A stretch of 64,000 nucleotides of DNA from NCBI GenBank assembly GCA_013398295.1, contig VZSF01009118.1, forward strand, positions 62,001 to 126,000, read 5' to 3'. Origin of the DNA: Chionis minor. Lineage: Eukaryota; Chordata; Aves; Charadriiformes; Chionididae. Of this stretch, positions 1 to 14,937 are shown piece by piece (position 1 is the stretch's first letter; every line of letters begins with the position of its first letter). Below the pieces are notes generated by a model. It did no database searches and had not been told where the DNA came from. It saw only the letters and a list, made by a program, of their open reading frames with translations. A program made the translations under genes and the position numbers.

Positions 1-3000
1 TGCAGGCCCCCCAAATGCCTTAATTCTCTCTCCGATGTCTTGAGACATCCAACAATTAGTGTTTTCTGAGCAACGAATGACTAACTCCTCTCTTTTATAG
101 GTGATCCATCTTCACTTCATACCCAATCCTAAGATATTTTTAATGTCCTCTTCTCCACATGGGTTTTGTTTAGCACAATTGCCTTCTCAAAGTGCTTTAG
201 AAGTGAAGTACCCTAATAAAGTTGGGAGACAAAATTTGGCAACCATGACCAGAAGAGGAGGATGAAGCTGTAATAGGTAGCTCGTCCTCTCACCTGTGTA
301 AAACAAGAAGCAGTGGAGCCAAAGTTGGTTAGATAATGCCACCAGAGGAAAAGCCTAGACCAGCTGCAGAGGTCAATCACAGCCTGTGGGAACAGGGATA
401 CCCATTTTGCGTGCCTGCAGAGGCTTGTATTGATTGGAAGCAGTTGGAAAAGAGTTTGAGGGAAGCTGTATGTGGAGTTGTCCTGGGATAACAGGGTGCT
501 CGGGGCACTCGCGTTTTGCTGCCAGTGGGGTTACATCTCTTCTTGCCACCAGTGGGGAAACACACCGGTTCTGTTTGCCACTGGTTGTTGTTTTACTTGA
601 GTTACTCACAACCATATGAAATAATTCCTCCTGGCATGCTGCTTGTGATCTTACTCAAAGCAATCATTTTTCTATAGTAATTTGCAAACCCTAAGGAAAA
701 AGGTTAGATGCACCCTGTTTCGGCAAACAAGATTTTGCATGAGGGTGGCCAATACACTTGAAAGTCCAACACAAGGTTTCAGGTTGGTTCATTGCCAGAA
801 ACATAAATTCTCCTAGATTTTGCCCCTCTCCCAAGCCTAGACTTCTCAGCAGACCCAGGCACACCACCCATTATGTGATGTAGAGTCTGCAAACAACTTC
901 AGTCTCCCTAATGGTGAAGCTTCTTGTTTCTCTCCTCCTCGAGCTTCTGTTTTTCATGTTCTACCAAAGCTCATATGGGTACTAAAGGCAGGGATTATTT
1001 TTACGCTGGGTTCCATATGTGTGTGCTCTGCAGTGCACATACACCAGACACCTGTTTGACTGAGGGTTTTTAAAATTCAAGTGGATTTCTAGGTTTAACT
1101 CCTCTCCACATTTTTAGATATTTCCCAGACCTGAGCAGACGTGAACGGCAAGTAGTTTTGGTGATGGCATCTTCATTGGAACAGGCTTCTCCAGTTGCCC
1201 TGTGAGCTGCCTGCCACCCTGAGAGCCTCTGGGAACAGAGAAGAGCACTTCTCAGCCCAATAACCAGGAGAAACGCTTTTAGTACCGACCCATTTGCAGC
1301 TTCAGAGCTGTTGCAATCTACATTTTTAGCAACTAATTAATGCAGGAGATACGCTGTGAATGTCTGTGTTTCCTTGCTTCACTGCTTTGTAATAATTAAC
1401 CACATTTTTATATAAGCATCTTGTGATTCAGCTCAAGGCAGGTTTTGGGAGCACACGGATGTTTTCCATGTTTGCTGCTTCTTCTCCTGCTCTGCCCTTC
1501 CCCAGCTGTCCCTAAAGACGTCGACAGGGGTCTCCTGGCAGCGGGGCACTGCTTGGTGGTGGGTGTGAGAGTTTTCATATGCCGGTGGCCGCTCCTGAAA
1601 CACTGCGCCCTGCTACTGCTTGGAGATGTCCATGTCCAGACCCACAGCCAGCCACAAAATGGGACCAAAGCTGTCACCCAGGAAAAAACCGTCTTCCGCT
1701 CTGGATTAGCTGGGGCAGGAAGGCACGAAAAAGAAGGAACAACATCATTGTTTCTCTTCCACTGGGGCAGTCCTAAGCAACATTTATTTCTCCTCTTCTA
1801 CTTATGCTACAACTGCAAGCACCGCTGATGACATGCACACAAGAAAATGGAAAAGGCAGACTCATTTCCCTGAGCAACCAGGATTTTGTGTTTCTTAAAT
1901 ACAGAATGTCCAATCTATCCCACTTACAGATCTTTTATTCATTTTACACACTGGAAACAGAGCAGGTGCCCAAGGCGGGGTTTCTGCAATTCCTATCACC
2001 TCCATGGTGCTCATGGACCAGCCTGACGAATGTGGTGGGCTAAGGAGAGGGTCCAGGGTTGCAGCTGAATGAGAAATATATCTGGCTGTAACTTCACGAG
2101 ACTGAAAATTTTCGTTCTGCATATCAACAGAACATGATGATTTTGCATGAAAAAAACCCACAGGAGACTATGGGAAGAGAAGAGGTGAGAGACAGACAGA
2201 CAGCTCTCCCTCATTGCTTGATGGTTTCAGCATGTACTTGGATTGCGGGAGACTCAGGTTCTGGCACCGAGTCTGACCCGTCGTCATTTATATCCTGGGA
2301 ATGTGCCATCAGCACTTGCTTATCCTCACCAGAACAGAACAAATCATTCCAGGTTACAACTTCCAGCAATGCTTTTCTTTCCCACAGTAGTACCTTTCCA
2401 ATAAACTGGTATTTTCTGACAGAAAAAAAAAAAAAAAATCAATTGTCAAAAGCATTTCTGACCAGTGCTAATCCCAGCGTCCCGGTTCGGGTCCAGCCTG
2501 GGCCACCTATCCCGGTGTCAGGGCACTGGGGAGGGAGTCCTGGCTAGGACTGTCTTCACCACAACCTCTCCCCTTCACCCCCAGACAGTCAGGGGGGTTC
2601 CTTGCTCCCATCTGGGCTGCTGCCTTATCCCCCCGAGCACCCCGCTGACAGACCAGCCCGGCGATGTGGGTGTGAAACCAAGCAGGCTCCGGTCGGAGGA
2701 AGGAAGTTCTCTGCATCTCCTTACACCACCGCTTCCCCACGTTCACAGCCTGGCTGTAATTTTAGCCCTCTTGCTGCTGTTGGGCCATCACGCTGCCGCT
2801 GCCGAGGCTCTGTCAGCACTTTGAACATCTGCCCTGAGGACCTCGACCTGCTCTCGGCCCCCTCCGTCTGTCCTGGTGGGGACTGCACCTGCCAGAGATG
2901 TCCCGGCATGGGCACGTGCCGCGAGGAAGTGCCCACCAAAGGAGCCGGGACAGGAGTCGGGTATGCCACCTCTGTGCTAGTGACACTGCACTCAGACTCA

Positions 3001-3231
3001 TTAGTAGAGACAATTATCCTGGACAAAGCACCGATCTAATTAGCCTAGATAAAGCACGTAGATAAAGCAGGGTGCCTATGCTACTACTGGGGCCCCAGCT
3101 CCTACAACCAGAATTGGATGATGTGGCAGGTCATGCAGACCTAAATCTCCCTGGCGGGTTAAAGGACTGGGAAGAGGGATCACCCTCACTGGGCAGAGCC
3201 ATGAGCCCCACACATGTGCACACAGGGCCCC

Positions 3232-3361
3232 ACGTGGCCACCCTGCCACGGTGATGCCACCCTGCCACGGTGATGCCACCCTGCCACGGTGAGGCCATGC
3301 TGATGCCACCCTGCCACAGCGATGCCACCCTGCCATGGTGATGCCATGCTGCCACGGCCAT
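3232..3361. repeat. 19-bp minisatellite
   Basis: Six copies of a unit close to GATGCCACCCTGCCACGGT. The TGCCACGG core starts at 3244, 3263, 3282, 3312, 3331 and 3350, so the spacing is 19 bp except for one 30-bp step where an extra partial unit is inserted. It is GC-rich in a locally GC-rich stretch. Frames through it give repetitive Gly/Trp/His peptides that are artefacts of the repeat. Confidence 0.95.
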
Positions 3362-6300
3362 TCCACACTGGGCGTTTGGGACACGGCATGTCCTCCCTCA
3401 TCTGCCGTGCAACACTCACACGTTAGGCATGCTGCAGGGAGTGTCCGTCTGGCCGGGATGCAGGGGCTGAGGCAAAGACGGACGGACGGACGAACACGGC
3501 AGTTTTCTCCACGGGTCACTAGTGGCTCAGTTTTAAAAAATGTACCACCATTAGGGTTTTGTTGTGCTGTTAGCTATGTGACAGAGCGCCTACAGCTCTA
3601 TACAGCATCCCGCTGGATCATTTGAATCCCAGTAAGAAAAAACCCACCCCAGCAGAGAGAGCGGGAGCACACCCCGGGCAGGGAGGGTTGGGTACAGTGC
3701 CACAAAGCCTGCTTTCAGGCAGGGTTTGCCTCATTCCTGTTAAACATTAACTTCAAACAGAAAGAGTTTCAGAGACTGATGTTCACAGCCTGGGCGCCTC
3801 CGCAGCGTTTATAACAGGGCACATTAAATACTTTCTATAACGTCATTTACACATGGACCAAACTTTTTCCTCTGAGAACCGCAAAGAACTTCACCGGCCT
3901 TAATTAAGCTTCACCAGTGCTGTGAGGCGGAAGTTAAGCGACTCAATTACACCCAGAGCATGTCTGCACAAGTAAAATTTGTTTGCATCAATTTACCTAC
4001 AGGTGAGATTTGCTACCAACGCAGTTAAACCTATGTATAAAGGTCACCTAAGGCCCGCTTGTTCTGATGCAGACCAACTTAGTTTTGGTTTGACCTAAGG
4101 CAAGGAGAGCGCAGTGAAATGAGCATTTCCAGCTCTGTGCCAGAAAACTTCCTTACCTCCCTCCCTTGTCCCTCGGGTCTGGGACCCTGCACGTCTGTGG
4201 CAGCGCGGAGTAAAACACATCCTCTCAAAACCAGCCCCAGCAACATTTCACACAACCTCCTTTCACCTTACACTGTGCTGGATGAGGAGCAGCATGTATC
4301 CAGGTATCAGCTCTCAGCTAAACGGTAGAAACTCCCAGCTCAGAAGCCCTTAAAAGCGCCATTGCCAAGACTGCAATTGCTTTGCTTTTATCTTTTACCT
4401 TTTACCCGAAAGATTACTTTAATCTAACATGAAACAGGCCCTCCTTCAACTGAAATAAGGGTGTGAGCACAGGGGGTCCGTATGAAGTCTGTTCATCTAA
4501 ACTAAAAACTGATTGAACATTCACTGCTGAAACTTTCTGATATAGATAAGATTTAAGGATGGTGACAGAGCTGGAAAAACAAGCCTGGTATTTAACATGG
4601 GAGTGCCCTACCCTGTCATAGTTCACACCTCCTGCAAGTACATATGTACAGGTGTGTGCACTGTGCACAGCCTGTTGGGTTTTTTCTTGTTTTTTAGAAA
4701 AAACAACAAATGGAATTGCAGGAGTCCCTACCTGCACAACCACACGGCTGTGCGTGTGCACTGAGCAGGGTGGAAGACAGGAGATCCAGAAAGGGGTTGC
4801 CAAATAGAAAAGCCACACAAAGATCCAGTGCTGCAAGACGATGAGAAACAAATTGTCTTCAATTTACCAGAAGCAGCATGAAACCTGCGTGCCTTTGACT
4901 CAACTGCTAAACTTGTTAATTCGGCTATTTTGCATAAAATACGATGGCAATTGTTTGATCCTGGCTGTTTATCCGTCATGGCATTGGCACCGCATTCGAT
5001 AATTTTTTATGCTGGTGTCTTGGTTGAGCTGGAGGAGAAAACCTTATTTTTTTTCGTTCTGAATGCTATAAAGATGAGTCGGTGCTACAGCAGCTCCTGC
5101 AGTACGCAACTGCGCTCTGACAGCAGGGATCATATTTAATATGTAAAGGACATGGCTCAGGTGCATTTATCTCAGCGTCAGCGCCTCAGCTCAGGAGCAC
5201 AGCTTGGGTTACCTCGCACATAAAAGATAGCTCGACCAGCTTTAAAAGAAATTTAAAAATACCCATAGGTGGCGGCACGAACAGGAAACCTTCCACAATG
5301 AGGTGGCTCCGGGGCTGCTGGGGTCAGCATCTCCTGCAGAGCACAGCCTGGGGTGGTGGCACTGCATCCCCATGGTCAGGGCATGCAACAGGGGTGGGAC
5401 ATCCACGTGGCTGGTCTGGGGCTCCCTGTATTTTATCCAGTGACTGATTTAACATGAAGTATAAGAATTGCATGCAAACTGGGAACTGTTTTGCTCTCAG
5501 CAGGTCAGCTCTAACAGGAAGAAAAAAGCCCCGCACGCTGACCTAGTATGGCACGAGCTTGTTGGGGCAGGGGGAGGGTGGGAAATGAAAGCTGCAGTTC
5601 CCCCTGGGCAGGGGAGGTGGCTGAACCTTGGTCCCCCACTTCCCAGTGAAGTCCTTCAAGCACCAGACTTTCAGGATGGCAGCAAAGTGGCAGGGGACGC
5701 CTCCATGGATAACAGGATCAGGCCCCAGTGCCACCAAGGCCAGTGAAGCCTTGACCCTGTGCAGCTCCAGCTTTCCAGGAAACAGCCAGGAAACCTCCAT
5801 GCGGGGCAGGGAAAGGTGGAACTGGAGCGTCCTGGTGGGATTCTGTCTGCTGCGCTGCGCCCTGGGCAAGAAAGAACTAATTCAGCAGCCGCTCAATTAT
5901 GCACTAATGAAACAGAGGCGGACGAGGCAGCCACCTGCCATGCAGCACCGAGCGCAGCCATCAGCATCACCCTCCTTCGCAATGGTCTGCTGCAGTTGGA
6001 GAAACAGCCTTATTTCTGCAGGCAGTTTCACGATAAATAAGCATCCTACTTAGTTGATGACCGATTGCTTTTGTTATGGGAACTGCCTCTGGCTCTGAGA
6101 AAAATGGTATGTCCACAGAAAGCTATGGGAACAGTTGGGGATTTTTTTTGTGGGGGGCAGGAAAAAAAAAAAAGAAGGCATTGCTGAATTTCTAAGGCTG
6201 TGATTCCAACGTTGCTGGCTTGATAAACGCGTACAGGGAAGACGATGGGACAGGATGTCAATCAGTGCCGTAAGTGAAAAAGTAATCTATAAAACTCAGG

Positions 6301-9300
6301 AGCATGAGACTAGCTAAACAAAGGTATTAAATAAAACTCACAATTATTAGTATTAAACAAACAAGTCCACGAGCACTTCAGTTCTTTTTTTTTCCCCCCT
6401 CTGTTTTTTTGGATTGCTTTCTAGAGTGTGCATCAAGCCTATTTCCCTGCACATCCAGGTTCAAAACTTTTCAGTAAAGGTTAAGATTAGCTCATAATCT
6501 TGTGCCTCTAGGCAGTAATGGAACGTTAAGAAAATGCCAAATATCATCAGACTCTGGTTAAAATCGACAGCATTAGCTATACTGAGAAGCTGTCACCTTC
6601 CTGCCACTGCGTGGGGGGCTGGTTAACGCCAGAGCCCCAGCAGTAGATGCTCCAAAGCAGCCGAGGGTGTAAATACGTACCATCTAAACATACAGCTTAT
6701 ATTACAAAGATATTTTCCTGAATTTGCTTTTAATGAGGACAGGAATTGTTTCGCTGCGGTGACAGTCTGCCAGGCTCTGTCCCAGCAGAGAAGGGAGCCC
6801 TGGCACCGCTGGCCTCCTGCTCTGCAGTAAGAGCATGGCTGAGCTCAGAAAGCACTTTCCCGCTGACTCAAGCCCCATGCATCCATCTCACGAAAAAGAA
6901 ACCAAATATCTTCTTTTAGCTAAGCGTGACCGTGTGTTTATTTCCACATGCATACACGCATATACCCATTTATACTCACTTCATACTTACACTTCCTTAC
7001 ATCAAACAAAAAGCAGGAATTCAATCCTTTTTTTGGGTCAAATTGAATCTCTGAAAACCTCTGAAGCCACAGGGAAAATGAACCCAGCCTCTGGCATGTA
7101 AAAGAGTTCAATCAGCTGATATTTACACACTTGGCTTATCAAACACCATCTCTAGCTTTGTTTAACAGTAAGACTTACGACACATTAAATCAGAAAAATA
7201 TATATGCTTAGCGTAGCCTGGTGCAGCACCCAAGGCGCCTAAAGCACCACAGTCTATTCTTGGCCTAACTCCACGTATAACCTTGCAGGGCAAGTCTCTC
7301 AGTTTTTAAGTGTCTCCTTCACTCTCCGGTGAAACGGTAAACTCCTCAGGGCAGCCTTCTCCACACCATGGAGAAGAGCAGGGCCCCCTGTGTGCATTGA
7401 AGCAACACGTACACACAGAAAACACCACATTATAAACACACGTTTTGCAGAGTCAATGGTTACAATCCAGACAAGACCACAATTTAAACCCCAACGCCAC
7501 TGTAAGACAACAAGGATGGGCACCTGTGCCTGGACAGAGTGCTGGAAGGCAGAGGACTTTTCAATGAAACACGAGTAAATGGAGGGATTTATGAAAAAAA
7601 CATGAAAAAAATACATTAGCAATGTGTAGTCCTCCTTGACAATAAACACACAAGTCTAATAAATCCAATGGATAAACAAAAACCCTCAAATACAGCACCT
7701 GATCCCATTCACACTAACACCAAAAGCCAAACTCTCTGCTTAAGGGAAGCAAAAGTCCGATTGACTAGGAAGGTCTGTCATAAAACCACCCATCTTCCTC
7801 AGCCTAATGGCCCAACCTTCCACGACCCTGCAAATCCTCATTTGCAGAAAAGCTAACAGGAATTGACAGTCAGAGGCAGGTCATTATGGAGAAATAAAAT
7901 AGGTAAATAGCCAGGTAACTATAGCAGGTATGAACTGCTGTCCTTGTTCATATCTATTTTGTTAAACCCCTGTCTATGCTGTGAGTACAGATGCTGTTCA
8001 TCAGCAAGTCAAGACAGAAGCAATCCAACATGTTGATTCGGAAGTCATCGTGCCATATTCTCACTGCAATGACTTCTCCTGATTTAACAGCCCTGACTAA
8101 CGCTGGTGTCATCTGAACCTAACGGGTCACCTCTTTCCAATATCACCTCAGCATCCTACTGCCCGCCTGCCGGAATTAAAAGCAAATGAAAGCCAAACAA
8201 TCCATCGATGAGCTGCAACTGCAAGCGACTTCCCCAGCCCAACTGGGTGGTGGCCCAGAACACTTCCATGCAAAAACACCCTGGCACAAGCATCCCTTCC
8301 CCCTTCCCAAGACAGCTCCCACTGGAGCACGGCATGCAAAGGCTGGGGCGTCCAAGGCGGCGGGGAGGTTTCCATCACCTACAAGACATGCGGCACAGGA
8401 TGATGCAGTCACAGTGGCAGAGGCAGAAGCAGTGCCAAATCCATTCCCTGCTGACCATAGTATGGCAGCAGCCTCCTTAGCGCACTCCTCTCGGCACCTT
8501 CCTCATGCCCAGCACTTACCGACCGCCCCGCTGCAGACCGGGTTTCACCGCCTGTAATCTATACACCGCTGCAGCAGCACAGCGGCTCCGGCCACGTAAA
8601 TATTTAATCGGACCCTCTCCCTCGCCTATCACAACGCTGCGAGGGTGTCTCGGTGCCAGACTTCATTGTCTGGACTTTCGCGTGCTACTGTGAAAGTCAG
8701 AAGGAAAGTGCATTTTTCTGCCCCTCACCCCCACCAGATCGCCGTATGTTCACCTACACGCAAGTAATTACGATAAAGGCAGTGTGAATAAGCACAAGGT
8801 TGGCTCGTACTGGGGGAAAAATGACTGCAAATGAACACGCAGGATCAAGTTCACTGGCGGTGTAGCTGGTGAAGTTGAAGGGGCTATGCCAGCGATGAAT
8901 GTTGAGCATTAGTTTTAAAATGTAAGTGTGAACATGCCGGATTCAGAAATAAATATGTATGGCTTAAAATCCCCATCTACTGTCTTTCCGCTCTTTTCAT
9001 CATGCCATCAATCCCGATCTCCTCTGATCCCAGCGCTTTTCTCCCAACCTGCTTTGTCTGCTAATCGCTTTCCTCTTCTATATTTAAATACGGCGGGTCT
9101 CGCAGAGGCAATCCACCTGAAGTTAATGGACAGTTTGTATGAGGAGGCTACGCAGAATATCGATTCTTTGTCATCTTTGCCTTATCACCAGTCCTTTGAT
9201 CCGTTTCTTTCCCTTCTCCTTGCCTGTGCATTATACTGTCTGCCAAGGACTTCACACAGCCCAGTCCTCTATTCCTCACGCAAATTCATAACGGGTTTAG

Positions 9301-10021
9301 CAAATGTATCTCCATCGCTTCAGTGACAGTACTCTGATTTAGACTGATTAATGTCTTGACCCACTGAACTTAGCAGGTAAGTCTTTTATCTAGTTTCTAG
9401 AATATGCTGAATAAAAGCTATAAGGCTCCTCATGTGGTTAGAGCAGGTGAAACCCCAGGTGGAGGCAGGTTCATAACTACCTTGTGATAGATCAGAGCCA
9501 TTCCCATCCTTCTCAAACAACTCATATTCAGCATAACTGAGTAGCTGCTCTCTCTGTACCTGTTTCCTATAACGTTAAAACATACTCAGAGGGTTTGAGT
9601 GATATGTAGACAGTCTAATGGCGAAGCTGCTTATCATAGGTTTTCTAATGCTTGTTGCTATGATTTATTTATGTCCCATTTTAAGCCTACAATATCGATA
9701 GCCCTCCGGTACACTCTGCTACCAGATGTATCAAAACAAGTATTAACTATTTAATATTTGAGACAGCAAAAACTCTGTTAACAGCACACCATCTTTTTCA
9801 CTATGGCACACACATGGTCTAAATTCTACCTGCATATGCTCACTGTTTTCTGCTTGCTGGCTTATAGAGCCATTAGAAGCACATCAGCAAACAGGAATAT
9901 TGCATTCAAACCTCAGTGTAAATTCAGGTTTCCAAATGCCAATGGTTTTATGTAATTACTTTCTGAGGGTTTAAAAAATCCAGACATAAATTTAGAATAA
10001 TAAAACTGGCACTAAAATAAT

Positions 10022-10071
10022 AAAACTTTACACTATGTTTTATAACAAAATTTTACACTATGTTTTATCAT
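10022..10071. repeat. 25-bp imperfect tandem duplication
   Basis: Two adjacent 25-bp units share TTTACACTATGTTTTAT, at 10027-10043 and 10052-10068. They lie in AT-rich non-coding DNA. Confidence 0.85.
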
Positions 10072-12020
10072 CAGGACTCCAGTTTTTCTAGAGAAAAAGG
10101 TATGTCCAAACCATTGCATTCTCAGTTCTCATGATGCTCTGAATCCCTTTTGTTCTCCTTCACTTTCCTCCTATATCCCACAAAGAAGGGAAGCATCTGG
10201 CTGGTGTAGAATATCAGATCTGATCTCTGAAGCGCTGACTTATCCTGCACCACCGTTGGAACACCTGCTCTTTCAAAAGAAAACAGTACTACATGAATGC
10301 AGGCAATTAAAAACCAAACTAATGAGGGAATCTGTAAACACAGAGAAGTACAACTTCTGTCATAAGAATGTATCTAACACTTTTAATGACTTACTTGGCC
10401 AAGAGTATCTGTTACCCCATATTTTCTTTATTGTCTTTATCTCTTACACACTCAGATTTTGGTTGGTAAGGGGTTAAATATGCTCCTGACTAACAAAAAG
10501 CTCCTTTGAGGACACGCAGCATCTCAGCGAATCTCAAACTGATCTAATAGAGACCAACAAACTCCTGCAGATCCTTCTGCAGACTTAACCACCCGCATGG
10601 AAAACACCACGCCAACAAAGTCTGCCGTGCAACCAGGAAAAGGAGTGTGCTTACCTCGCCCTCCACCTAACCCTAAAATTAATGTAATGTTTTTAAACAG
10701 CTCATTCAAACACAAAGTGGGGCAGCAGAGCCAGTGCCACCACGTGACTGAGCCAGTGGCACAACATGGCTTTAAGTGACCTCCAAAGAGAGCACATCTG
10801 GACTGAGAATGGGTTCCCTCAGGGGCTCCACCATCACGCCTGGCTCTGAAATGAAGACTGGGATCCACAGCCACATCAACAAGAAAGTGGCCCCTCAGAA
10901 GCGTGACACAGCAGCATGGCCCACAGGAAATATTCTAAGAACCTGAGAAAGCGGCTGCTGTGGAGAGTGTGACGTGAGCCACTGCCTCCCACTTCTTACT
11001 TTGGGCAAAAAAAGTTATGACTTGCTGGACACTTTCACTGTTGGTCTGGGTTTGTAAAAAAACAATAAATCAGGTGTGGCTGGAAACATTGCGACCAAAT
11101 GTTTTTATAACACCTGTATTGGGATTCCTAAACTGTGGTACATGTGCCACCAGCAGCATGCAAGTCACTAAAAAGGGATATTCTGACATGCAGCATGTGG
11201 TAAACCCCCCTTGAAACATAATTTCTTAGTATCGTTATTTGACTCTTCCCTCCCCAAAGGTTACAGGCCAGCTCACCTGTGGCAGGAGAGACAATTCCTG
11301 AACGAGCAGCACTTGCAGATGCGCACCTGAAGAAATTTTAAGTAACAATTCAATTGACCATCTCTTACTCCTGTATAAAAGCAACCTTGACCCTATTTTG
11401 ACCATGAACCAGCTGGCTACAAGGCAAATATTCCCTCAACTAACTGTTCCTCTGATCCTTGCAACAGGAAATCAATTGTGCAAACTGCATTTTTGACAAA
11501 TATAAATTGCTGCTGAGCCTATAGCGAGGGCTGACAAAGGATGCTTGATGCTCAGCGCTTACCTGGTGCAGCAGTCCTCTGACAGGAGGTGGGCTAGAAA
11601 AATCCTTCTTTTTTAAACAGAAGTTGGAAAACTCTAATTCCACGATCCACAGCAGTAAAACTAAAGGACAGCTCTCATCCTGCAAGTGGTAGCAGGCAGG
11701 CAGGTGGGTCTCCTACACGAAGCCTTTCGCAGGAAGACTGTAATTATCTGTCTGAGCACCTACTGATTAAATCGAGAGATTGTGCGCACAGGAGACAATA
11801 TGCAGCTGATGCAACCTGTGTCATTTTAATTTCTGTACATTTCGCCCTTAATTGAAAAGGTTGCTTTCCTTTTTTATTCCTAATATCTATTATCCATGCT
11901 TGGGGAGGCACTTCCCAGTGCATTAGGCAGCTAAGAACCCAGAGGCCGTGCCAAAACTGAAATAACACTATGAAGTTAATTGATTTTAGTAGTGTCTTAA
12001 TCCACCAGTACTCTGAAAAC

Positions 12021-12072
12021 GTCTATACTCTAAAGAGCTCTGGAAGGTCTATACTCTAAAGAGCTCTGGAAA
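12021..12072. repeat. 26-bp tandem duplication
   Basis: Two units starting GTCTATACTCTAAAGAGC, at 12021 and 12047, are identical except for the last base. A duplication this clean in non-coding DNA is probably recent. Confidence 0.93.
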
Positions 12073-14937
12073 ACACTCAAGAAGGAAACCAATAAACTTT
12101 TAAGTTCCTCAGCTGAGCAAAATACAGTAAAAAAGCCATCGTCATGCCATTGCCCAGATCATTGTAGTCCTGAAGATGGAAACTGGTTTCTTTTATTGAG
12201 GATCAGCGTCAGATGTTTCATTCTACCCATGGAAGTGCCTTACACTGAACCAGGCTTAACTTCTTATATTGCCTTTCTCTGCTCTCAACCTCCATTTCCA
12301 TCATCACTTCCAAAGGTCTCCTGGGTACCATGCTGAGGAGGGCGGAAGCGTTTCCCACTGGTAGATGGGTACAGGTACAGGATGGTTGCAGGATGGCTGC
12401 TAGCCTACAGAGGTGACATTCACATACTCTAGCAATTTGACTGGAGTAAGATTCTATGGAGCAGATTTAAGACCTGGGAGAAAGCACCCCGCTCATCTCC
12501 ACATTTGATCTCTCCCTGCACGGAGACTTTGGGTGAGCCCACCCTGAGCCAGGATTCTGAGTTGATGGCATCCTCTCCCAAATTTCAGTGTCTGCAATAC
12601 CGGCACAAGTGAGCGAGACCAACCTAGGGATACTGCACGTAACCTTCACTTCCTACACGGACAGCCCAGGTTCAGGTGCCTGAACCAACACTTGCCCACG
12701 GGAGCGAGAAGACCCACCTGGCACAGCATCTATTTCAGAACTAGACCTTAATACACATTTCCAGTTACAAACGATTTTAAACAGGACGCAAGACTGAAAG
12801 TTTCTGCCAGGAAATAGAGAGCAAGAAGCATTCCAGGCAGACGTGAGCCTCATAGACTGAGCCCAGAAAAACCCCGTCAACTCCTGTAAAGATTACAGCT
12901 AACAGGAATTTATCTGCATTGGAGCATCTCATACTGATATTATTCTCTAATAATATGCTATGATTAAATCATGTCAGTGTTTGTGGGCCTAAATTAAGCT
13001 ATTTTTAAAAGACATGCTTGCGCTTTACATATCTTTTCTTTGCAGGGTACTGCTAGTGGCAAAATAGTTGTACGGGAAAGATGAAGGCTGGTAAGTCATT
13101 TCTGATGACAGTTGTCCCACTTGCAAGTTATTTCAGCTGTTGCCTGTCAGTAGCCCATAGTATGGTAACAATTAAACAGTCACTAGTAACATAGCTGTAT
13201 TGCAATATATTGCTTTCTAAATTGTCTTCTACAAAAAAAAATTCAATTAATTTAACTGATGTGGAATTTTGAAGTCTATGCTACACAGCTATTAAGAGCA
13301 TTTGCTATAAAGGAAGCGCTGGCATGGATTTGATACTTCTCAGAAGGCTCAGCTTTAATTAACTTAAACTTGCAAATTGATTATGATTCACTTGACAATG
13401 TTCAGGAAGTGCATTCTGTTCCCTGAGAGTAAGTAAGCATTTTGGGGGAGACTCTGATGTACATTTCGTATGATGCAGAAAGCCTGAGACCCAAGAAAAA
13501 GCCCCGAGCTCCTGTAAAGAGGCTAGCAAGCACAATTCCAAAATACTTTGGCTCTGCAAACTTCTGGTTGCATCACCTCAAGTCTCCTCAGTTATCAGTG
13601 CCAATCTGAGCGAGGGATGAGTCCTCCCTGGCAGCGTGTCTCTCCACTGATTACAGGAGGAGTCTGGCTGAGGCTCCACGCCAGACTGGCAGACCTGTAA
13701 ATATAGCTGGGATGAGTCTAATCCTAAGAGACTAAGCCACAAGCTCTACCAAAATACCCATAAGTTCAGGGAGGGTTTAGAAAACGGCGTATCGCTCTGC
13801 ATCTCAGCTCACCACTCTGCTCACCGCTGGTGACTGGCGGTGGGGTGTGCCAGAGAAAGCTGGTCACCCAACAAGCACAGGGATTCATGACCGTCCCCTC
13901 CTCATTCCAGGGCTGGCCATGCCTCCTGGGGGTCATGGCGTGCCAGCTCCCATTGCAGTGAGTAAGAAATACCTGCTTGGCTCTGTCTTACCATCCACTC
14001 CTGCTGAATGAAACAGGCTTCCCCTCTCCCTGCTCATCCCCTGGAATGAGGACAGAGGGTTTATGAATCACTGAGCTTGGGCGACCAAATTTCTGTCCTA
14101 TTATCTGGCTTTCCTTATGGAAAGGAGGCTGGCGGGGTAAGCGGTTGTGAGACAACTGTGACACACTGCACATAGCTTCCCTGCCAGCACAGGGGAAAAA
14201 GGACTTCCCAGAACAAGAGTTAAAAATAGCTGTTTTGCTTTAAAGGGCGTATTCACTTTGAAACACGGAAACCGAGTCTTAGCTGCCACCTCTAGTATGA
14301 CAGGCATCTTCAGCAGTCTGCTCTCTGTCAAAATACCTACTGCCCTGCTCTTTCTTCTTCTCCTTAAATTTTACCTTTTGAAATTACAGATGCTTTTCAC
14401 CACGTTATGAGAAGCTTGGAGGGAGAGAGGGCAGATACGCCCTCGTAAGTTAAATTAAACCCAGCCTTATTCACACCAAAACGCTCTTCAAGGTTATTTC
14501 TTGAAATCTACTGCAGCCCTGCCTTCATTCCCACATTTCTTACACCAGTGTTGTTTCATCCCCCCAGCATCCCCTTTTAGCCCCGTTCTGTGCCTGCCCA
14601 CCCAGGCGGAGGGCAGGCTGGCCACATCCTGCCTTGGTGCTGAGATGACCAGGCATCTGGTTGATGACCAGGTCTGGTTTGGAAACGGCATATCAGCATC
14701 AGCAGGGCAGGTGCCCGAGCTGGATGCTCCCAGAGGCAAGGCGTACCCTTTCCCACATGGTATTTTATCAGTGACGGTGACGAGCCAGTTGGGAAAACTT
14801 GGGGAAGTGGTAGATTCTCTATCATGGGTAGTTATTAAATCAAGACCGTGGGTTTCTAAAGTATGCCTTCCTAGCACAAACACAGGTTTGCGTGCTTGGT
14901 AAAGAATCTGTGGGCAGAACACCGTATGTTTGAACAC

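Noticed and set aside
1408..1828. Overlapping open frames on both strands, one with a Leu-rich signal-like start
   Set aside because: No recognisable domain, no convincing splice or start context, and equal openness on both strands suggests composition rather than coding.
2721..3026. Minus-strand frame with a QVQSPPGQ stretch and basic Gln/Arg run, considered as the EVL exon after EVH1
   Set aside because: Order and spacing of residues do not match the EVL linker, no suitable phase 1 acceptor was seen, and the resemblance is only compositional.
3076..3519. Frames with a repeated Trp/His/Gly pattern
   Set aside because: They are translations of the 19-bp minisatellite.
14494..14937. Pair of frames of 147 and 133 codons on opposite strands
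   Set aside because: Neither looks like a known family; low-AT composition lengthens chance frames on both strands.
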